DNA of 64,000 nt from Pinus tabuliformis (taxonomy: Eukaryota; Streptophyta; Pinopsida; Pinales; Pinaceae), in NCBI GenBank assembly GCA_031772625.1, contig CM062810.1:453468014-453532013 (forward strand). The letters run 5' to 3'. Positions 56,074 through 64,000 of the stretch are shown in pieces. Position 1 is the first letter of the stretch. Each line of letters begins with the position of its first letter. A program made the translations under genes and the position numbers. The notes beneath the pieces are model-generated. The model had not been told where the DNA came from. It was given only the letters and a program-made list of their open reading frames with translations, and made no database searches.

Positions 56074-59000
56074 CTACCCATTTGCTTGGGGGTGGTATGG
56101 TGTGGTCATTTTGTGTTTACTTTGATATTTTTGGAGCGTGTCTTTGAAGCCATGAGAATTAAAAGGAGGTCCTCCATCAGTGACTAATTCTCTGGGTAGT
56201 CCAAATCTAACAAATATTTCTTCAAATAAGAATGTTAGTACTGCTTCTTCATTAGCTTTAATGAGTGCCTTGGCCTCTACCCATTTAGTCATATAATCCG
56301 TGCATACTAATATGTACATTCTTTGATTAGATGGAGGATTAATGGGACCTATAAAATCTAATGCCCATTTCTCAAAAGGTTCAAGAGTTACCTGGGGATT
56401 AAGTGGCATTTCATCCCTATGGTTAGGCTGGCCCATTCTTTGACAGTTGTCGCAAGCCTTCACATATTTTCTAGCATCTTTAAAAAGTGATGGCCAATAA
56501 TAACCCATTCTAAGTACCTTGTGTGCTGTTCTTTTGTCTGCAAAATGTCCTCCACAAGGACCATCGTGACAAGCTTTTAGTATATCATAAATCTCGTCTT
56601 CCCCAATGCATCTCCGGATTTCTTGATCTATTCCTGTGTGGAACAGACACCCGCTTATCCAGCTGTACCTAGCACTTTGCTGGATGATCTTTCTTCTTTC
56701 CCTGTGTGATAGGTGTGATGGTAATTTTCCTGTAACTAGATAATTGGCAATGTCTGCATACCAAGGTGAGTGAGCAGATACTGCAAATAAATACTCATCA
56801 GGAAAAGAATCATCTACTGGAGCATTTTCATCAGTTTTTAAATGAGAAAGGAAATCAGCAACTACATTTTCTTTTCCTAGCCTATCTACAATTGTGATAT
56901 CAAATTCTTGTAATAGTAATAACCACCTGGTGACTCGGGCATTTGTAATTGCTTTATTCATTAAATACTTAATGCCCGAGTGATCAGTATGCACAAAAGT
57001 AGTATAGCCAGTAATATAATGTCGAAATTTGTTAATAGCATAAATAACTGCTAGAAATTCCTTCTCAGTCACTGTATAATTTAGCTCAGCTGGTGTCATG
57101 TTTTTGCTAATAAAATAGATGGCATAGGGGAGATTGTTTTCTTCCTGACCCAGGACAGCTCCAATTGCCGTGTCTGAGGCATCAGAGGATATATGAAAGG
57201 GTAATGCCCAATCAGGTCCTCTCAAAATGGGAGTTGTGGACAACTGATGTTTAAGTTTATTGAATGCATTTTCGCAGTCATCAGTCCACTTGAATTCAAC
57301 ATTTTTCATTAACAACACAAATAGAGGAGAAGCTATTTTGGAAAAATCCTTAATGAATCTTCTATAATATCCGGCATGTCCTAAAAAGCTTCTCACCTCA
57401 GTTTGTGTTTTGGGGATAGGAAGGTTCTGAATCACCTGTATTTTAGCTGGATCGACTTGAATTCCTAAAAATGAAATGAAATGACCTAATACAATACCTT
57501 GATTCATCATCATATGGCACTTTTCAGTGCTTAAGGCAAGGTGTGCTTCTATGCACCGCTTAAGTACTTTTTCAAGGTTTTGCGGTGCATCTTCAAAGGT
57601 CACTCCATAAGGAGTAAAGTCATCCATGAATATTTCTAATGAATCATTTAACATATCAGAAAAGATTCCTATCATCGCTCTTTGGAATGTTGCTGGAGCG
57701 TTACATAGCCCAAATAGAAGTACTCTGTAAGCAAAGGTCCCCCATGGGCTAGTAAATGTGGTCTTGTCCTGGTCCTGGGGTGCAATCCAAATCTGATTGT
57801 ATCCACTAAACCCATCCAGGAATGAAAAGAATTTCTTACCTGCTAAATTATCCAATACCTGATCAATAAATGGTAAAGGGAAATGGTCTTTTTGGGTGGC
57901 TTTATTCAATGATCTGTAATCCACACATACTCGCCATTTCCCATTCTTCTTCGGTACAATTACAAGTGGGGAAACCCACTCACTATCAGATATCGGATAT
58001 ATAAATCCTGCATTTAAGAGTTTTTGGAGTTCCTCCTTCACAATTTCTCTAAGGTTGGGGTTCATTCTTCGCTGGGGTTGACAGACTGGCCGGGATCCCT
58101 CCTTAATATAAATACGGTGAGTGCATAGTTCAGGGGAGATCCCTTTCATGTCTGTGTAGTCCCATGCAAATGCCTCTTTATTTTCTTGGAGTAACTTTAT
58201 TAATTGTTGTTTTTCATTATCAGCCAAGTCAGGATTTATATTTAGTGTTTTACCAGGCTCAATTTCAATTGTTGTGCTCTTGGAAGGGCTGCCTAATGCT
58301 GTCTGGAATAAGTTTTCATCTTTCATATTCTGCTGGGATTCAGATTCTAAGATTGCAGTGAAGTGATTATATGTTTCAGGGTTAACCGAAGAGGGTTCAG
58401 AAATAAAGCTGCTGATTAGTTCATCTTCGGTGGAGTCCTTAAAAGTCAAGGCTTGTCCAATAGTCAGTATTGGTTGGGTTTCTTCATCCTCATAGTCTAC
58501 CCATACAGAATTGTCACTATTAATCATGGGTGTGGCATGAGGATAGAGGGTAAGCTGTTTAGTTTCCTGCCCATTGGAGATGGTCATTGATCCTGATCTA
58601 CAGCTGATGAAAGCATCTGCTGTAGCCAGCCAAGGTCTCCCTAGAATCAACGGATGACCCCCCAACTTTGTTTTAGTTTGTAGCACCACAAAGTCAGCCG
58701 GGTAGTTCCAGGATTCTACAGAAATTATAAGATCTTCAATGACCCCCTCAGGTTTAATTGTAGATCGGTCAGCCAACTCTAAGATTGTTGGAGTTTCCCT
58801 AATTAAGTTTTTCAACTGAAGCAGTTGTGCTGTTTCGAGTGTCATAATATTTATTGCAGCTCCTAAATCTACTAGAACTTTAGAGATAAAGGTTTTTCCA
58901 ACCTGGACTGTTACTGTAGGGTGACCAGGGTCACCATACTTCACAGGATAATCTTTTTCAGTCATTAAAGCAGTTAATTCTCCCATCACATGAACTGTGA

Positions 59001-59772
59001 GGGGATCCTTAGCCTTTCTTCCCGGTTTTTTTATACAAATGTCTCTAATAGTTCTAGCATAAATAGGAACATCTCTTAATGCTTGCAATAATGGGATTTT
59101 AACATACAAATTCTGTAACTCTCCTAAAAGGTTAAAGGTAGGTTGCTCAAGTGTTTTCGTGAGAGCCAGTCGTTCAGGAAATGGCAGATCTATTGTTTGA
59201 TCATTATTATTAGGTGCTGGTTCTGCTGTTTCAGCATTGTTGTTAGGTAATTTTTCTTTTCTAACTTCTTCTTTGTCAGAGTCAGTGATATCATCTATAA
59301 TGGGTTCAACAATTCTCCCTGAGCGAAGATGGATATCGTTACATTGCAGGGGAGAGACAGGTTGATTGTGAATGTCAATTACTTGCAGGGCTTTATTGTT
59401 ATTCGGATTGGGGTTAGGTTGTACAGGCAGCTGTGGTCTAATTGCCTGATTATTTGGAGGAGTATTAGATGGTAAGGAAAGAGACTGTTGTTGTTGAGGA
59501 AATGGCATCTGTTGGGCTGCCCAGTTTGGATTCCATTGATTGAAATATGGTTGTTGGGGAGCCCAAGGATTCCATATAGTAGGATCATGGAAAGGAAGAT
59601 TTGGTTGCTGCATAGGTGGAAAGTTCATTGTATTAAAGGGTGGGTACTGCATTTGGTTCATGGGTGGGTAGCTTGTTTGAAAAGGAGGATTATTATTCCA
59701 ACGACTGAATGTTGTGTTAGAGCTCATACCTTGTCTTTGTGGCCATTGCCTCCTCTGTGTCATCAGGTACAC
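56074..59772 (-). CDS. Gypsy-2 pol: protease, reverse transcriptase, RNase H, integrase core
   Basis: 1232 codons without a stop. Residues 1-130 are a Q/P/N-rich linker. The aspartic protease motif VDLGAAIN is at about 301-308 (DLG in place of D-S/T-G, as in Athila/Tat elements). The reverse transcriptase (about 560-730) has SPLVIVPKKNGKWRVCVDYR, FGLCNAPATFQ and the catalytic FMDD. The RNase H (about 830-950) has SSDASDTAIGAVL, TVTEKEFLAVI and HTDHSGIKYL. The integrase has the zinc part (CHDGPCGGHF, CDNCQ) and two of three catalytic residues (DFIGP, TDGGPPF). The catalytic glutamate lies just after the terminal TAG. The first codon used is an ATG within a frame that stays open upstream towards gag, so this is a polyprotein segment. 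Confidence 0.93.
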   Translation of the reverse strand: MYLMTQRRQWPQRQGMSSNTTFSRWNNNPPFQTSYPPMNQMQYPPFNTMNFPPMQQPNLPFHDPTIWNPWAPQQPYFNQWNPNWAAQQMPFPQQQQSLSLPSNTPPNNQAIRPQLPVQPNPNPNNNKALQVIDIHNQPVSPLQCNDIHLRSGRIVEPIIDDITDSDKEEVRKEKLPNNNAETAEPAPNNNDQTIDLPFPERLALTKTLEQPTFNLLGELQNLYVKIPLLQALRDVPIYARTIRDICIKKPGRKAKDPLTVHVMGELTALMTEKDYPVKYGDPGHPTVTVQVGKTFISKVLVDLGAAINIMTLETAQLLQLKNLIRETPTILELADRSTIKPEGVIEDLIISVESWNYPADFVVLQTKTKLGGHPLILGRPWLATADAFISCRSGSMTISNGQETKQLTLYPHATPMINSDNSVWVDYEDEETQPILTIGQALTFKDSTEDELISSFISEPSSVNPETYNHFTAILESESQQNMKDENLFQTALGSPSKSTTIEIEPGKTLNINPDLADNEKQQLIKLLQENKEAFAWDYTDMKGISPELCTHRIYIKEGSRPVCQPQRRMNPNLREIVKEELQKLLNAGFIYPISDSEWVSPLVIVPKKNGKWRVCVDYRSLNKATQKDHFPLPFIDQVLDNLAGKKFFSFLDGFSGYNQIWIAPQDQDKTTFTSPWGTFAYRVLLFGLCNAPATFQRAMIGIFSDMLNDSLEIFMDDFTPYGVTFEDAPQNLEKVLKRCIEAHLALSTEKCHMMMNQGIVLGHFISFLGIQVDPAKIQVIQNLPIPKTQTEVRSFLGHAGYYRRFIKDFSKIASPLFVLLMKNVEFKWTDDCENAFNKLKHQLSTTPILRGPDWALPFHISSDASDTAIGAVLGQEENNLPYAIYFISKNMTPAELNYTVTEKEFLAVIYAINKFRHYITGYTTFVHTDHSGIKYLMNKAITNARVTRWLLLLQEFDITIVDRLGKENVVADFLSHLKTDENAPVDDSFPDEYLFAVSAHSPWYADIANYLVTGKLPSHLSHRERRKIIQQSARYSWISGCLFHTGIDQEIRRCIGEDEIYDILKACHDGPCGGHFADKRTAHKVLRMGYYWPSLFKDARKYVKACDNCQRMGQPNHRDEMPLNPQVTLEPFEKWALDFIGPINPPSNQRMYILVCTDYMTKWVEAKALIKANEEAVLTFLFEEIFVRFGLPRELVTDGGPPFNSHGFKDTLQKYQSKHKMTTPYHPQANG

Positions 59773-59958
59773 TGCTTCAGCCTCTTCTTCAATTGACTGC
59801 AGTGCTGCTTTGATTCCAGGCAGAGAGGGGCATTACTGCGTTTCATGGTCCTTCTCGCAGATTGTGCAGATAGGTATCTTAGCCAGTGGGCATTCCCTCA
59901 GTGGGTGCTTTTCTCTGCATTTGGAACAGAAGATAGCTAGAGCAGCTTCTGCTTCCGC
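59773..59958 (-). pseudogene. Gypsy-2 nucleocapsid zinc knuckles between gag and pol
   Basis: The gag-pol frame here encodes two CxxC knuckles: CSKCREKHPLREC, complete as CX2CX3HX4C, and CTICEKDHETQ, then a TAA at 59833-59835 one codon before the final cysteine of the second. The text CPSLPGIKAALQSIEEEAEA follows into pol. The segment lies between TAG 59959-59961 and pol. Confidence 0.85.
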
Positions 59959-60987
59959 CTATTTCTTCTTAACCTGCAGAGCATCGATTTGTGAAGTAAA
60001 AGAGCTTAGCATCTCAGTTTTAAATTCTTCTAATAAGTTACCTATTTCGGCTCTTGTTGCTCCTCCACTGGCTGACTTCTGAACTCTTGAATACACATTA
60101 TCCCTGCTCTTTGATCTGCTGCCTGCTCCTCTTGAGCATCTCATGCAGAGATTGATGATTTCATCAAATGATTCTTTGGAAATGTCCCCTTTTCCTAGCA
60201 TGTTCAGCATGTCCAAGCAGTCATCTCTTACCCCTTTCAACAATATGGTTTTTAGAATATCTTTACTCATATTGGGATGGTCAGACCTCTGCAGATTATA
60301 CTGCAGTCTTTCCACAAAATCTTCTAAGCTCTCGTCTTCCTTCTGAACCATTTTGAACAGTTCTTCCTTCCTTTCTCTCGTTCGGCAGTAGTCTTGATAT
60401 TTGGCCAGGAATCCTTCTTTCATCTGGTCCCAGGTGGTGATTACCTGAGCTCCTAAGCTCATGAACCACCTCAGCGCATTCCCTTTTAGTGTTGCTGGAA
60501 ACAATTTAAGTTTCTGATTAGGATTCACATAATCATAACTTCTGCATAGTATGTCGAATTCAAAGAGGAATTCATCTGGGTCTTCAGAGGATAACCCATG
60601 GAAGTTGGGTAATGCTGAGAGTGGAATATTTTTCATAGGGGTTGTTCCCCTCGGGAGCTCCCCAATAGGGAATTCCAGGGTAGAGAGCGAATTTTCCCCT
60701 CTTCCTTCTGTTCTGTTATCCTCCATTGGTCTTTTTCCTGAATCACTTAGTTTGTCTTCTGTATCTTCAGGTTCTTCCACCAGTTCCTCAGTGTATTCTG
60801 GTGCTTCTAGCTTCCTTTCAGGTCCCAGTACTTCCTCCGTCTGTTGGTCTGTCTGCGAGGAGTATTGGATTTGCGATCTCCAGGAGCTCGTCCTCTATGA
60901 TGTTTCGGCCTTTGAGATGATCTCGTCAATAAAAGTCTTTCTTCCTCCCCTGCCGCCTGCGAAATTAGGTTTCTTGCATCCTCTCAT
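59959..60987 (-). CDS. Gypsy-2 gag
   Basis: The best start is ATG at 60985-60987 (MRGCKKPNFAGGRGGRKT), 57 bp after the primer-binding site. The frame meets a TAG at 60895-60897 and is then open to TAG 59959-59961. A capsid retrotrans_gag domain is clear: FLFEFDILCRSYDYVNPNQK, LKLFPATLKGNALRWFMSLG, TWDQMKEGFLAKYQDYC, ESLEDFVERLQYNLQRS. Gag and pol share one frame. It would form the particle shell. Confidence 0.88.
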
Positions 60988-61043
60988 GCACCTGTTATTT
61001 TCACAAAGAAACCATTAATGCTTTTAGAAATCTTTAGTTGCCT
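60988..61043 (-). other. Gypsy-2 5' leader
   Basis: Only about 55 bp between the primer-binding site and the first in-frame ATG, unusually short for an Athila/Tat-like element. If gag starts later (for example the internal Met at RPMED), the leader is longer. Confidence 0.6.
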
Positions 61044-61061
61044 TCCCCGGCAACGGCGCCA
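61044..61061 (-). promoter_or_regulatory. Gypsy-2 primer-binding site (tRNA-Asp type)
   Basis: On the sense strand TGGCGCCGTTGCCGGGGA, complementary to the 3' end of plant tRNA-Asp including CCA. It is three bases from the 5' LTR. Confidence 0.92.
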
Positions 61062-61064
61062 AAA

Positions 61065-62406
61065 TGTTGGCTAGTTGAATTGTTTATTAGTTAAACAATC
61101 AAGTACCACATTAATTGTCAACCAGGGAAAGTCTTTTTATTCCAAAGGCTACTGCGTACTGTATGTACTTAAATTCTAAAAGCATTAAAAAGCTATAGTA
61201 TACGTAATTCTTACGCTAAGTCATCACAGTCCTGATAAAATGAAAGTAATTAATTAAAACTACAAATCTGAAAAGCAAAGTGATGGATTCTCTGTTGGCA
61301 GAGGATCAGGACCCTATCCTCCAGGTGGGGACGTTCAGCACCTGCCCCTGTAACCAGATTGCTAATACACACTGCACTCTAATTCATCGGTGAGAAACAA
61401 CTTCGAGTAATTAATGAAACAGAGTACTAGCAAAACAGAAATACCAGAGGTAATGCTACAGAATCCAAACAGAGTACCAGCAGAAAGAAACTATTACACA
61501 CTTACACACTTGACAGAAAAGTAAATGGGTGAATCTTGTGAGGAAGGTGGGCCCAGTCCTTCTCACAAGATTCCCCGGAACACGAAGGCTAGATTAAGTG
61601 CTCAGAACAAGTTTATATTCATCTGCCAAAAGATTTAAGTACAATAAAGTTCAGACTTGCTGATGTCTCTCAAAATCTCACTTACAGACTCTATATCCCC
61701 CCTTCTCATGTAGATGTCTCCTCTTTATAGAGGAGACATCTATTACAATAGAGTATTACAATTCATTCAGTTAACCCATTCTATCAAAAATAAGAATTAC
61801 AGAACGCTATTACAACAGTATAATAATATATTCTTTCTTAGGTTCTGGCTGTTACACAGCTGGTAACCAACTTCGACCGTCTTCTCGGGATCTTCGCATC
61901 CCTTTGTCGTTTCCCCATGTTGTTCCTGATTTAGGCAATGGTGACTGTGTTCTACCCACTTTAGACATCTGCTTGATTATGTCGCGTCAAAGTTATTCAG
62001 ATAGTTGTCGTCTGTTATTCGCAGCTGTTGCAAAATAACTTGCTTTAGATGATTGTTGTTGCTGACTGTAGCAACTGCGGAGTTACTGCTTCTGGTGTTG
62101 CAGCAACTGCGTAGTTGCCATTTCTGGTGTTGCAGCAACTGCGTAGTTGTTGTTTCTGGTGTTACAACAACTATAAATTATAATTCCTGCAAGCTTAAGA
62201 CAATTACTTGACAATTTGGTCAGCTTTTCCAAGGATAAATATAAAGATACTCACGAATATGCAATGAACAATTAAACATATAGATATGCGGGAAGTTACT
62301 TCGTACCTTGGGGTAATTAAGTCATTATAAAATCAAAAGCTTTCAACCTATGACTGAAAAAGGGCAATATTATAAAGTCAAAATTGGTCAATTCTGAGTC
62401 CCAACA
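61065..62406 (-). repeat. Gypsy-2 5' LTR
   Basis: 1342 bp, the same length as the 3' LTR, with about 30 differences by eye, mostly transitions. It carries the same palindromic array at about 62058-62171. Followed by GAAGG (62407-62411). Confidence 0.95.
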
Positions 62407-62411
62407 GAAGG

Positions 62412-62769
62412 TTGCAAGAGTTCCAGATTCATCTAGCATGGCTCGAGCCATTTGTTGCACTGTTATGTTCATCCTTTCTACTACACCATTTTGTTGAGGT
62501 GTTCTTGTAGTGGAGAATTCCTTTTTTATTCCATGTTGTTCATAAATGTCAAAGAATTCATCCGATATAAATTCCCCTCCTCGATCAGATCTGAGCCATT
62601 TGATTTTTCGATATGATTCATTTTCAACCAAAGCTTTGAAGGCTTGGAACTTTTCAAATGCTTCATCTTTATGGTTTAGAAGACCTATCCAACACATTCT
62701 AGAAAAATCATCAATGAACAAAATAAAGTATTCTTCTCCACGAGGTGACTTTTCCTTGTTGGTCCACAT
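62412..62769 (-). pseudogene. Copia-5 integrase core, right of the Gypsy-2 insertion
   Basis: Reads YFILFIDDFSRMCWIGLL, WLRSDRGGEFISDEF (second catalytic aspartate), TPQQNGVVERMN (catalytic glutamate) and QMARAMLDESGTLATF, where Gypsy-2 cuts it. The frame runs on into the Gypsy-2 LTR for 29 codons. The first aspartate (HTDLCGP) is just to the right in another frame. Confidence 0.9.
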
Positions 62770-63014
62770 AAATCAGTGTGGATCAGTTCAAGAGGATTAC
62801 TAGCTGACCCTTCTTTTTCCATGAAGTGAACTATGGTTTGCTTACCGATTTTACATGGTTTTCATATTGTATTTTCTGGGATGCTAATATCTGGAAGATC
62901 GCGAACAACCTTGAGTCTACATGCTTTTGTTATTTGAGAAAAGCTTAGATGTCCCAATCTTCTATGCCATAGCCAGTTTTCATCATTTTTGCTTAGATAG
63001 CATTGTTTTTGTCC
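62770..63014 (-). pseudogene. Copia-5 pre-integrase zinc region
   Basis: WLWHRRLGHLSFSQITKACR near 62920-62980 and a CKIGKQT block near 62850 form the Copia pre-integrase HHCC domain, with a stop before it and one inside (ENTI then stop). LELIHTDLCGP follows near 62790, carrying the first DDE aspartate. Confidence 0.82.
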
Positions 63015-63443
63015 TCATTTGAGTATGTATAAGTTGTTTGGAGTTATTGTACCTTTGATCATGGTCTCTCCTGTATCAAGCTCATGAACAACACATCCGT
63101 TTGATCGAAACACCACTTCATTTCCTTGATCACACATTTGACTGACACTCAACAGGTTATGCTTTAAACCATCTACATACATAAAATTTTCAGATTTAGC
63201 CTTTTCTTTCAAGAAAACAAAACCTTTACCTTTTATGATAGCTAGAGTGACATTTCTAAATGAGACATTCTTTTCCTTTTCTAAGGCATTATATGAGTGA
63301 AGTTTCTCTTTGTCACTTGTCATGTGTTTGTATAATCCACTGTCGATGTACCATTGATTTTCTTGTCCTTCTGCATACAAGGCTATACCACATCTTTCTG
63401 TTTGAGATTCTTTCCTTCTCCATATCTTGGGATTTAATGGCAT
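63015..63443 (-). pseudogene. Copia-5 aspartic protease
   Basis: Open 142-codon piece. QWYIDSGLYKHMTSDKEKL carries an intact DSG active site (the residue after it is L where Copia elements usually have C or A). GKGFVFLKEKAKSENFMYVD and LKHNLLSVSQMCDQGNEV lead towards the pre-integrase region. The domain is open but isolated by stops on both sides. Confidence 0.88.
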
Positions 63444-64000
63444 TTTCTTCTTTTGAGGTGTTTGCTGAAATTTGCGCCTGCATTTAGATTATTCATGACC
63501 AAAGTTGTTATAGATTGAGCATTCTATTTAATTTTCAAGAGGAGAAAAGTTATTATAGGAACTTCTCTTAATCCCTGTTACATTCCTTTGATTTTGTGCT
63601 TCTCTAGTCATGATGGTTTTGTAAGAAACACATTGAGCAGCTTTGTGCCCAAAATTATGACATGAAAAACATTGCCCATTAAAGAAGTTTTTGCGATTAT
63701 CGAATCTATTTACCTGTTGATTGTAGTTTCTATTGATATTCATCTTTGGAGCAAATTGAGTATGATTTGTCTGAGGTTGGTTGTGGCTTCTATTGATATT
63801 CATCCTTGGAGAAAATTGAGTATGATTTACTTGGTGATCAGCTTTATGCCTTTGCTCATGATTGTCATATTGTTCACTGGTCTTTGATGCATCAAGATAG
63901 CTTTTGGTGGAGGTTGATGGCTTCTGTGATTAAGACGATTCTTCAGTATATCCAAGACCTATCTTTATCAGAGGAGAACACTAAACTTTGATAATTTCAG
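63444..64000 (-). pseudogene. Copia-5 nucleocapsid and gag end, cut by the window edge
   Basis: Open piece 63528-63803 has a complete zinc knuckle CFSCHNFGHKAAQC near 63625-63670. A second one near 63490-63530 is broken (CSIYNNFGHE then a stop). Upstream the gag text is degraded by stops, and a roughly 75-bp duplicated stretch (two copies of MNINR, near 63735 and 63795) is visible. Gag N-terminus and 5' LTR are beyond 64000. Confidence 0.8.

Larger units (their letters stand above)
49289..62406 (-). mobile_element. Gypsy-2: 13.1-kb Athila/Tat-like Gypsy element with accessory ORFs
   Basis: Two 1342-bp LTRs with TG...CA ends, a 5-bp target duplication GAAGG, a tRNA-Asp-type primer-binding site, gag and pol in one frame, and two further long ORFs between pol and the 3' LTR. 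The LTRs differ at roughly 30 positions by eye, mainly transitions. The primer type, the DLGA protease motif and the extra 3' coding region point to the Athila/Tat side of Gypsy rather than to chromoviruses; I see no chromodomain. Inserted in the integrase of Copia-5 in the same orientation. Confidence 0.95.
44702..64000 (-). mobile_element. Copia-5: Copia element running off the window, split by Gypsy-2
   Basis: Minus-strand element with a 1,927-bp 3' LTR at 44702-46628, then RNase H, reverse transcriptase and integrase C-terminal remnants up to 49283. The 13.1-kb Gypsy-2 insertion follows, then integrase core, protease and nucleocapsid zinc knuckles to the window end. The two integrase halves join at the Gypsy-2 target site. 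The 5' LTR is outside the window. Frameshifts and stops make it inactive. Confidence 0.9.

Overview
The window looks like intergenic DNA from a large, repeat-rich land-plant genome; a conifer or other gymnosperm is my best guess. That guess is inference, from the stacked plant-type Ty1/Copia and Ty3/Gypsy elements, long AT-rich stretches of decayed repeats, and the lack of any recognisable host gene. Nearly everything that can be named is transposon-derived, and almost every coding region is broken. No rRNA, tRNA or CRISPR array was recognised.

Layout. 1-470 and 5834-6520 are two halves of one old repeat carrying a LINE-like reverse transcriptase remnant. They are split by a complete but decayed minus-strand Copia element (Copia-1, 471-5833) with a 5-bp target duplication. 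A second copy of the same repeat without the insertion lies at 9655-10935, so filled and empty sites are both present. Local tandem duplications occur at 8.2-9.0 kb and 12.4 kb. 12878-22082 is a plus-strand Gypsy element (Gypsy-1) with 918-bp LTRs. Its integrase C-terminal region is interrupted at 17947-20706 by a young non-autonomous chromovirus derivative. That insert has LTRs differing at one visible base, a clean target duplication, and a 553-codon ORF made of gag plus shuffled fragments of other domains.

From 22.9 to 41.5 kb the sequence is older. It holds a decayed Copia element with a 20-bp tandem array in its left LTR-like arm, a GC-rich A-tailed SINE-like insertion with perfect 16-bp duplications (29037-29351), a 1.48-kb tandem repeat with internal sub-repeats (about 30060-33050), and an LTR-retrotransposon remnant (35089 to about 40070).

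From 41.5 kb to the end there is a three-level nest, all on the minus strand. Copia-4 (LTR 41501-43810) is interrupted by Copia-5 (LTR 44702-46628, running off the window). Copia-5 is interrupted inside its integrase by Gypsy-2 (49289-62406), a 13.1-kb Athila/Tat-like element with 1342-bp LTRs and a tRNA-Asp-type primer site. Gypsy-2 is the most informative element. Its gag-pol is a single frame interrupted by five stops, four of them TAG. Downstream of pol it has two further long ORFs (510 and 758 aa), also in one frame and separated by a single TAG. The second is strongly repetitive and ends inside the LTR.

The best candidates for something undescribed are the Gypsy-2 accessory ORF pair with its TAG pattern, the collage ORF of the nested chromovirus derivative, and the structured SINE-like insertion.
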